This document shows positions 1 to 5,025 of a stretch of DNA of 5,025 nucleotides, piece after piece. Each line of letters begins with the position of its first letter. Position 1 is the stretch's first letter. Made by a program: the position numbers and the translations under genes. Source of the DNA: Clostridiales bacterium (GTDB lineage Bacteria > Bacillota > Clostridia > Lachnospirales > Lachnospiraceae); NCBI GenBank assembly GCA_018369015.1, contig JAGZDD010000228.1, positions 1-5,025 of the forward strand, written 5' to 3'. The notes beneath the pieces are model-generated. The model was not told the DNA's origin, ran no database searches, and saw only the letters and a list, made by a program, of their open reading frames with translations.

Positions 1-906
1 AGCATGGGGGTCAAGCATTTTTCTCTCCTTGCAAAGGATCGGGATATGGATTTGTATTTGGAAAATTTGTGGGATATGATGTGTCATGGGCAAAAGCCGG
101 ACCCAAGCAGCAGAGTGGAAAAATATGATTTTCACATCGCCCATAATCTGACCCCGGTATGCGATTTTCAATGGCTGGATTATCCGGGCGGTATTTTAGC
201 AGACCCAAGCCATGAATACAGAGAAAAGCTGGAAGAGGATATTAAGGATTCGGATTGCCTGCTGCTTATTTTGGACGGCGAAAAATTTGCTGTAGCAGCC
301 AGTGATTTGGATGAGTATAAAGAGAAGCTTAAAAAGAAGATTAAATATGACAGGGGATTCAGAGAAGAACAAAAAATGCTTATGCGTCTGTCCGCTGACG
401 GGATCCAACTGCCGCCGATTGGCCTTGTTGTGACAAAGTGCGATTTGATCGAGGGCAAATATCAGGAGGCTCTTAGCGAAGTTATCCGGGATTCTTTTAA
501 AGAAATTTTTGAGGGCTTGGAAAGAGTTGTATTATTGATGTCTGTTTCTTTAGGCGGAGAAATTGAAGACGGGTTTATTCCCGAACCTTTCTGCGTAGAA
601 CAGCCGATTGCTTTTGCGGTTTTAACGATTCTTCTAAAATATATTAAAGAGCTTCAGAATCGAAAAAACAGAGGCCGGACCTATCTGGAACAGCATGACA
701 AGTTAATAGGCCGTATATTTAACCCCAAAAAAATCCGTGAGATGCACGAAATGGTCCGAGAGCTGGGGGAGGCTGCAGATAAATGGTCCGGGGATGCGTT
801 TAAGCTTTTGGAACTTTTTAAAGAAACAAAAACAATATACATTGAAGGCGAGAAGTACAAGCTTCAGGAATATTATAGAAATGCCTTTATTGATGTTTCA
901 GAATAA
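1..906 (+). CDS. TRAFAC-like GTPase, C-terminal part (5' partial, start lies upstream of window)
   Basis: This is probably the nucleotide-switch component of the two-gene unit, binding and hydrolysing GTP in the cytosol. Numbering from the Met codon at position 4, a G3/Walker B-like DYPGG (D59-G63) follows a beta strand (DFQWL). A second strand (CLLLILDGE, 85-93) comes next, then the G4 motif TKCD (144-147) after strand IGLVV, and a probable G5, SVS (180-182), after strand RVVLLM. This order is that of a TRAFAC-class GTPase, with TKxD as a common variant of NKxD. Residues about 205-300 form a mostly helical, charged tail. No P-loop (GxxxxGKS/T) is visible, and the frame is open to the left edge, so the Met at 4 is almost certainly internal and the N-terminus is missing. 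The segment before G3 (LYLENLWDMMCHG) resembles the region that follows the P-loop in large bacterial TRAFAC or double-GTPase-type proteins. The stop is TAA at 904-906. The GTPase fold is seen with good confidence; the exact subfamily is not established. Confidence 0.72.
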   Translation, partial: SMGVKHFSLLAKDRDMDLYLENLWDMMCHGQKPDPSSRVEKYDFHIAHNLTPVCDFQWLDYPGGILADPSHEYREKLEEDIKDSDCLLLILDGEKFAVAASDLDEYKEKLKKKIKYDRGFREEQKMLMRLSADGIQLPPIGLVVTKCDLIEGKYQEALSEVIRDSFKEIFEGLERVVLLMSVSLGGEIEDGFIPEPFCVEQPIAFAVLTILLKYIKELQNRKNRGRTYLEQHDKLIGRIFNPKKIREMHEMVRELGEAADKWSGDAFKLLELFKETKTIYIEGEKYKLQEYYRNAFIDVSE

Positions 907-914
907 GCGGATAT

Positions 915-930
915 GCCGCCTTAAGGCGGC
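915..930 (+). repeat. Perfect GC-rich palindrome between the GTPase and partner genes
   Basis: GCCGCC-TTAA-GGCGGC is a 16-base perfect palindrome, able to form a 6-bp G/C stem with a TTAA loop in RNA. It begins 8 bases after the GTPase stop codon and ends 5 bases before the ribosome binding site of the next gene. No T-run follows it, so it is not a good intrinsic terminator. It may be an mRNA-stabilising or processing hairpin, or a DNA-binding site; the sequence alone does not decide. Confidence 0.6.
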
Positions 931-935
931 GGAAT

Positions 936-939
936 GGAG
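936..939 (+). promoter_or_regulatory. Ribosome binding site of the GTPase-partner gene
   Basis: GGAG lies 8 bases before the ATG at 948 and fixes that start over the in-frame ATG at 963. It sits immediately downstream of the 915-930 palindrome, so folding of that hairpin could influence ribosome access. No promoter is evident in the 41-base gap, which supports co-transcription with the GTPase gene. Confidence 0.65.
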
Positions 940-947
940 ATTGATTT

Positions 948-2150
948 ATGAAAATAAAATGTATGCCGGTTCTTCATGCGCGAACCTATAATGTCGATTT
1001 TCGTTCCCGGCTTCTTGTCCGGCCGGAAATTTTTAATGATGAAGAGGCCCGGCTTGTTTATCAAATGGCTGCGGACAGTACCCAGCAAAGAGAGCTGGCT
1101 CCAGCAGATGGCAGACATTTGATTTATGGCAATGGCAGGGTGGCGGTTGTTGGTAAAATGGTATCCTTTAGAGATTTATACCAAAGCTGTCAAAGAGAAC
1201 AAAAATATGTCCATCTGGACCATGAAAATGGCCGCCTGGCCTATGGATTTGTAGGGATTGCGGTTCCTGTGGGAACGGTGGCCAAAGCCTTTGAGCTTCC
1301 AGATTCTATTTTACTTGATTTATATGAATATGCGGTACAGGACCGCTGGAATGAAAGCCCAGGCGAACCTGGGTGCTTTGAAAGCAAGCTTAGTGTGCCT
1401 ATGGAATTAGATGTGCCAGAGTATGAAATCAGCGGCGGGCATTTTATGGAGGAGCAGCTAAGGAGCAGGACACAAAAGCTTATCCTTGAGGATGCTCCGG
1501 CTTTGCGCAATAAGCTGCTGCAATATGTCCTTGAGCAGGCGCTTAAGGGGGAAAGGATATCCCTGTGTACATCGCTGTCAACGGAAAAGGCAGTGAGGGA
1601 AAGCATGTTCGAGATTGTTACATGCAAAAATTCTGCGGCGGTTATATCCGCTCTCATGCGGCGGAGCGCACAGGCAACTGAAAATCCAGAAAAAATGGAA
1701 AGCAGCATGGCTGACAACGGAACAATGCTTTGGGGGTCAGACAATGGCAGGGGCAGAAGGAATGGCGGACAAGCAGACCGCAGGCCAAAGTCCTCGGTGG
1801 ATAGTGCAAAGCAGCGAAAGCGTGTAAAATCACTGGATGATTTACTGGCCCAGGAAGAGGTGCCCGACATGGGAGAGCGATTTCGCTCCCAGGCATTTGT
1901 TTCAAAGGAAAAAGAAAAAGTAAATACCCAAAGTCATAACAACCCCAATAAATCGGGCGTTTCAAAAAATTGGGGGTACACTGATGCCGGGCTGATCTTG
2001 GGTACGATTTTAGGTGTGACTTTTATTGCTGCGGAAGCAGCGGCAGGCGCCGCGCCGGCTGTTATTGCCGTGACCGGTATATGTACAGTCATTATTGTCG
2101 GCGCCGAAGCTAAAAGAATTATTAATAAATTAAGACAAATACCCCGATGA
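948..2150 (+). CDS. Uncharacterised GTPase-associated protein with disordered linker and C-terminal membrane hairpin
   Basis: I do not recognise this 400-residue protein as a named family. Four regions can be seen. Residues 1-160 look globular and beta-rich, with RLLVRPEIF (21-29), RVAVVGKMV (64-72) and GRLAYGFVGIAV (95-106). Residues 160-245 are mainly helical (LRNKLLQYVLEQALKG, 187-201). Residues 245-340 are polar, charged and probably disordered, rich in Lys, Arg, Gln, Asn and Ser. Residues 346-387 are two short hydrophobic segments around G367-P370, followed by a basic tail (KRIINKLRQIPR). The first segment carries G348-xxx-G352-xxx-G356, a glycine zipper. There is no N-terminal signal peptide, so the N-terminal half is probably cytosolic and the C-terminus membrane-inserted. 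The gene follows the GTPase by 41 bases on the same strand and ends in the terminator, so the two are probably one operon. A role as membrane-bound partner or effector of the GTPase is inference. The start is supported by GGAG at 936-939 and the stop is TGA at 2148-2150. Confidence 0.85.
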   Translation: MKIKCMPVLHARTYNVDFRSRLLVRPEIFNDEEARLVYQMAADSTQQRELAPADGRHLIYGNGRVAVVGKMVSFRDLYQSCQREQKYVHLDHENGRLAYGFVGIAVPVGTVAKAFELPDSILLDLYEYAVQDRWNESPGEPGCFESKLSVPMELDVPEYEISGGHFMEEQLRSRTQKLILEDAPALRNKLLQYVLEQALKGERISLCTSLSTEKAVRESMFEIVTCKNSAAVISALMRRSAQATENPEKMESSMADNGTMLWGSDNGRGRRNGGQADRRPKSSVDSAKQRKRVKSLDDLLAQEEVPDMGERFRSQAFVSKEKEKVNTQSHNNPNKSGVSKNWGYTDAGLILGTILGVTFIAAEAAAGAAPAVIAVTGICTVIIVGAEAKRIINKLRQIPR

Positions 2151-2164
2151 AAGCATCGGGGTAT
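2139..2164 (+). terminator. Hairpin terminator of the GTPase/partner unit, overlapping the stop codon
   Basis: An 11-bp perfect stem (2139-2149 pairing with 2154-2164) has the loop AAAG (2150-2153). It is followed by an A/T-rich stretch (ATTTGAATTT) rather than an uninterrupted T-run. The stop codon of the upstream gene (2148-2150) lies at the top of the left arm. The bases before the left arm are also A/T-rich, so it might work weakly in both directions. It separates the GTPase unit from the peptidase gene, which has its own promoter. Confidence 0.75.
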
Positions 2165-2184
2165 ATTTGAATTTCAATCCGGTA

Positions 2185-2201
2185 ATATTTAGTGGAAATA
2201 T
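2185..2201 (+). repeat. Small inverted repeat upstream of the peptidase -10 box, possible operator
   Basis: ATATTT-AGTGG-AAATAT has 6-base arms around a 5-base centre. It ends 17 bases before the TATAAT box, so it overlaps the place where a -35 element should be. That position would suit a repressor or activator site, but arms this short and A/T-rich also arise by chance in intergenic DNA. Confidence 0.3.
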
Positions 2202-2218
2202 AGCGGGGGATATGGTAG

Positions 2219-2224
2219 TATAAT
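2219..2224 (+). promoter_or_regulatory. -10 box of a sigma-A type promoter for the M16C peptidase gene
   Basis: A perfect TATAAT lies 34 bases before the peptidase start codon, in a gap that follows a terminator, which is where a promoter is expected. Transcription would start near 2231 and give a leader of about 28 bases. The -35 side is weak: the best match, TGGAAA at 2193-2198, has 4 of 6 consensus bases but a long 20-base spacer. The promoter may therefore depend on an activator or be of modest strength. Confidence 0.55.
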
Positions 2225-2244
2225 AAGAAGGTTATGAATCAGAG

Positions 2245-2251
2245 AAAGGAG
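2245..2251 (+). promoter_or_regulatory. Ribosome binding site of the M16C peptidase gene
   Basis: AAAGGAG lies 7 bases before the ATG at 2259. It is close to the ideal Gram-positive Shine-Dalgarno sequence and fixes the start of the peptidase. Confidence 0.85.
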
Positions 2252-2258
2252 CAATAGC

Positions 2259-5025
2259 ATGACAGAAAAAAAATTTGAGAACATCCATCCGGCATATACG
2301 TTGGTTTCTCAGGAATATATTGATGAAGTTAAATCCCAGGCGGCAATGCTGCGCCATAATAAAACGGGCGCCTGTATTGCAGTGCTGTCGAATGACGACA
2401 GAAATAAAGTATTTGATATTATTTTCAGGACTCCGCCAAAGGACAGTACCGGCGTAGCTCATATCCTTGAACATTCCGTGCTGTGCGGCTCAAAGCATTT
2501 CCCTGTAAAAGACCCTTTTGTAGAGCTTGTAAAAGGCTCTTTGAATACATTTTTAAATGCCATGACCTACCCTGATAAGACAATGTATCCGGTGGCAAGC
2601 TGCAATGATAAGGATTTCCAGAATTTAATGCATGTTTATCTGGACAGTGTTTTTTATCCGAATATTTACAGCCGTAAGGAAATTTTTGAGCAGGAAGGCT
2701 GGCACTACGCCCTGGAAGACGCCGGTGACGAGCTTAAGATTAACGGCGTTGTTTACAATGAAATGAAAGGGGCATTTTCATCGCCGGAGCAGGTATTGTC
2801 ACGGAAAATTACAGCAACTCTTTTCCCGGATACTACCTACGGACAGGAATCCGGAGGCGACCCGGATCATATCCCGGAATTAACCTATGAGGAATTTTTG
2901 GATTTCCACAGAAGCTATTATCATCCATCCAACTGCTATATTTATATGTACGGCGATTTTGATGTCAGGGAAAAACTGGATTTTATCGACAGAGAATATT
3001 TGAGCAAATTTGAACCGCTTCACGTAGATTCTGAGATTGCCCTTCAGAAGCCTTTTGACAAAATCCGGGAGTTTTCCTATAGCTATTCTCTTGGCAGCGG
3101 TGAAGAGGAAAAGGACAATACCTATCTTGCCTACAATGTGGTTTTAAAAGACAGCCAGGACCCTGTCATGTATGCCGCCTTTCAGGTGCTTGACTACGCC
3201 CTGATGAGCTGCCCCGGCGCGCCTTTAAAGAAAGCGCTTATTTCCAGCGGCATTGCAAAAGATGCCTATTGTGAATACGAAAGGTCGATTCGTCAGCCTT
3301 ATCTATCTATTATTGCCAAAAACAGCAACGAATCCCAAAAAGACCGCTTTATGGAAATTATCCGCAGCACGCTGACAAAGCTTGTGGACGAGGGGATCAA
3401 TAAAAATTCTCTGAAAGCGGCGCTGAATACAATGGAATTTAAGTTCCGGGAAGCGGACTACGGATGGGTTCCGGGCGGCCTGATGTATGGCATACAGATG
3501 ATGGATAGCTGGCTTTACGATAAGACGCGGCCCTTTACCCATTTAAAATGCTTCAAAACTTTTGATTATTTGAGAGAACAAATATCGACAGGATATTTTG
3601 AAAAACTTATCAAAGAGTACCTTTTAGACAATACCCACGGGTCGGTGCTTATTTTAAGCCCTGTCAAAGGACTTGCTTCCAGGAGCGAAAGTCAGCTTGC
3701 CAAAAACCTGGCAGAGAAAAAGTCAGCAATGAACAGTGAAGAAATTGAGCGCATTATCAAAGATACAAAGCATTTGAAGGAATATCAGGAAACGCCGTCG
3801 ACCCAGGAGGAGCTAAAGTCTATTCCAATGCTTTCCCTGGAAGACATTGATAAAACGCCGGTACCTCTAGTCAATGAGGAGCGGGCTTTTGCGGGCTTTG
3901 ACGGCCTGTTCCATAATTACGAAACAAAAGGGATCGGCTATCTTAAACTGCTTTTTGATATCAGCGGTATTCCAAAACGGCTGATTCCCTATGTGGGCCT
4001 TTTATCCTCTGTTCTTGGAAATATCGATACGGACCATTACGAATACCAGGACTTAAATAATGAAATCAGCATGCACACCGGGGGGATTTATACAGCGGCT
4101 TCGGTTTACGGCGCTCCGGAAATTGACGGCTATAACCCCCGCTTTGAAATCAGCGGCCGCGCGATGATGAACCAGGTGGGTAAGCTTACCGGGCTGATGT
4201 CTGAGATTTTGTTTAACTCAAAGCTTACTGATGTGGGCCGCCTGAAAGAAATTGTTGATGAAAATGTATCGCGTATGCAGATGGCGGTAAATTCCGCGGG
4301 CCATGCTGTTGCCGTGAGCCGGGCGGCTTCTTATTTTTCAGAGTCAGGTGCTTTTAAGGAAATGCTCACTGGCGTTGATTACTATCGCTTTATGAAGGAG
4401 CTTGCGAAAAACTTTGATTCCTGTGCCGATACAGTTGTTGCCTGCTTGAGGGAGGCCGCCCGTTTTATTTTCCGTAAAGATAATATGATGGTGGACTTTA
4501 CCGGACGTCCAGAGGATCTAGCTATTGCAAACGAAGCCTTGCAGGGCTTTGACGGGCGGCTCTTTGCGGACATTCCCCAAAAAGAAGTCTTTACATTTGA
4601 AACCTGCCATAAAAACGAAGGCTTTATTACTCCGGGAATGGTGCAGTATGACGTATGCGCCGGAAACTTTGTGAAAGCCGGATATTCGTACCACGGGGGC
4701 TTAAATGTCCTCAAGGTGATTATGGAATATGAATACTTGTGGACAGCTTTGCGGGTAAAAGGCGGCGCTTACGGCTGTATGAGCGGCTTTTCAAGAAATG
4801 GGAATGCCTTTTTTGCTTCCTACCGTGATCCCAATTTAAAAGAAACGCTGGATATTTACCGCCAGTGTAAGGATTATCTGAAAAATTTTGATGCCAGCGA
4901 CCGTGATATGCTTAAATATATTATCGGTGCGGTAAGCTCTGCGGACACCCCACAAAAGCCGTTCCTGGCGGCGGCCCGGTCCCTTGGGGCATATTTTGCA
5001 AAGCTTAGCAATGAAGATTTGCAAA
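2259..5025 (+). CDS. M16C family zinc metallopeptidase (presequence protease/insulysin-like), 3' partial
   Basis: This is a zinc-dependent peptidase of the pitrilysin superfamily, PreP/Cym1-like branch, which typically encloses and degrades unfolded peptides in a two-halved chamber. The inverted zinc motif HILEH (H68, E71, H72) is intact. The distal zinc-ligand glutamate is E168 in VVYNEMKGAF, with E71-to-E168 spacing typical of PreP. Further family motifs are TPPKDSTGVAH just before the zinc site, SLNTFLNAMTYPDKTMYP (94-111), and YHPSNCYIYMYGDF near residue 225. A charged helical hinge (about 476-530) joins the halves and leads into the M16C-associated region. The C-terminal half carries RVKGGAYG with the conserved Arg/Tyr pair (R832, Y838). 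There is no signal peptide or membrane segment, so it is probably cytosolic. The frame is open for 922 codons to the right edge. Family members are about 970 residues, so roughly 50 residues are missing. It has its own promoter after a terminator and appears to be a separate transcription unit. Confidence 0.95.
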   Translation, partial: MTEKKFENIHPAYTLVSQEYIDEVKSQAAMLRHNKTGACIAVLSNDDRNKVFDIIFRTPPKDSTGVAHILEHSVLCGSKHFPVKDPFVELVKGSLNTFLNAMTYPDKTMYPVASCNDKDFQNLMHVYLDSVFYPNIYSRKEIFEQEGWHYALEDAGDELKINGVVYNEMKGAFSSPEQVLSRKITATLFPDTTYGQESGGDPDHIPELTYEEFLDFHRSYYHPSNCYIYMYGDFDVREKLDFIDREYLSKFEPLHVDSEIALQKPFDKIREFSYSYSLGSGEEEKDNTYLAYNVVLKDSQDPVMYAAFQVLDYALMSCPGAPLKKALISSGIAKDAYCEYERSIRQPYLSIIAKNSNESQKDRFMEIIRSTLTKLVDEGINKNSLKAALNTMEFKFREADYGWVPGGLMYGIQMMDSWLYDKTRPFTHLKCFKTFDYLREQISTGYFEKLIKEYLLDNTHGSVLILSPVKGLASRSESQLAKNLAEKKSAMNSEEIERIIKDTKHLKEYQETPSTQEELKSIPMLSLEDIDKTPVPLVNEERAFAGFDGLFHNYETKGIGYLKLLFDISGIPKRLIPYVGLLSSVLGNIDTDHYEYQDLNNEISMHTGGIYTAASVYGAPEIDGYNPRFEISGRAMMNQVGKLTGLMSEILFNSKLTDVGRLKEIVDENVSRMQMAVNSAGHAVAVSRAASYFSESGAFKEMLTGVDYYRFMKELAKNFDSCADTVVACLREAARFIFRKDNMMVDFTGRPEDLAIANEALQGFDGRLFADIPQKEVFTFETCHKNEGFITPGMVQYDVCAGNFVKAGYSYHGGLNVLKVIMEYEYLWTALRVKGGAYGCMSGFSRNGNAFFASYRDPNLKETLDIYRQCKDYLKNFDASDRDMLKYIIGAVSSADTPQKPFLAAARSLGAYFAKLSNEDLQ

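Noticed and set aside
4..6. The ATG at position 4 as the true start of the GTPase
   Set aside because: There is no room to see a ribosome binding site, the frame is open to the edge, and the P-loop needed before G3 is missing, so the real start is upstream.
1358..1373. Perfect inverted repeat CCCAGG-CGAA-CCTGGG within the partner gene
   Set aside because: It encodes ordinary protein sequence (around SPGEPG, residues 137-142). A 6-base hairpin of this kind is not rare in coding DNA, and nothing nearby suggests a regulatory role.
1241..1870. A 209-codon open frame on the - strand inside the GTPase-partner gene
   Set aside because: It lies fully antisense to a gene with a good ribosome binding site and coherent domain layout. 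Its translation is Ser/Leu/Cys-rich without recognisable motifs, as expected for the shadow of a coding strand.
1861..1895. Imperfect hairpin around GAGCG-ATTT-CGCTC within the partner gene
   Set aside because: It is inside coding sequence for the linker region, is interrupted by bulges, and has no T-run, so it is not a terminator. Chance is a sufficient explanation.
4382..4714. A 110-codon open frame on the - strand inside the peptidase gene
   Set aside because: It is antisense to the strongly supported M16C coding sequence, with no family motif and no sign of its own promoter.
1..5025. CRISPR array, tRNA or rRNA gene, insertion sequence or attachment site
   Set aside because: No spaced direct repeats, no tRNA-like cloverleaf, no transposase or integrase, and no flanking target duplications were seen on either strand.

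Overview
The window looks like chromosomal DNA of a low-to-mid GC Gram-positive anaerobe, most likely a Clostridia/Lachnospiraceae-type bacterium. The basis is strong AAAGGAG-type ribosome binding sites, a consensus TATAAT box, tight same-strand packing, and a cytosolic PreP-like M16C peptidase of a kind common in that group. This assignment is inference, as no rRNA or other marker is present. All three genes lie on the + strand, and both window edges cut through a gene.

Positions 1-906 hold the C-terminal part of a TRAFAC-like GTPase. G3 (DYPGG), G4 (TKCD) and a probable G5 (SVS) are visible, but the P-loop must lie upstream of the window. After 41 bases containing a perfect 16-base palindrome comes a complete 400-residue gene (948-2150) of unrecognised family. 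It has a globular N-terminal half, a long charged and polar linker, and a C-terminal hydrophobic hairpin with a GxxxGxxxG glycine zipper. The two genes appear to form a GTPase plus membrane-partner unit. It ends at a hairpin terminator (2139-2164) whose left arm contains the stop codon of the second gene.

Positions 2165-2258 carry a separate promoter (TATAAT at 2219-2224, with a small inverted repeat just upstream) and a strong ribosome binding site. They serve a large M16C (presequence protease/insulysin-like) zinc peptidase that starts at 2259 and runs off the right edge after 922 codons. It has the full HxxEH...E zinc site and the C-terminal Arg/Tyr pair, so it looks active, and it is probably a housekeeping peptide-degrading enzyme unrelated to the GTPase unit.

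The most interesting part is the GTPase/membrane-protein pair. The layout (an NTPase switch beside a protein with a disordered linker and a glycine-rich membrane hairpin) resembles predicted GTPase-centred conflict or membrane-remodelling systems. That function is a hypothesis, and the upstream neighbours that would test it lie outside the window.
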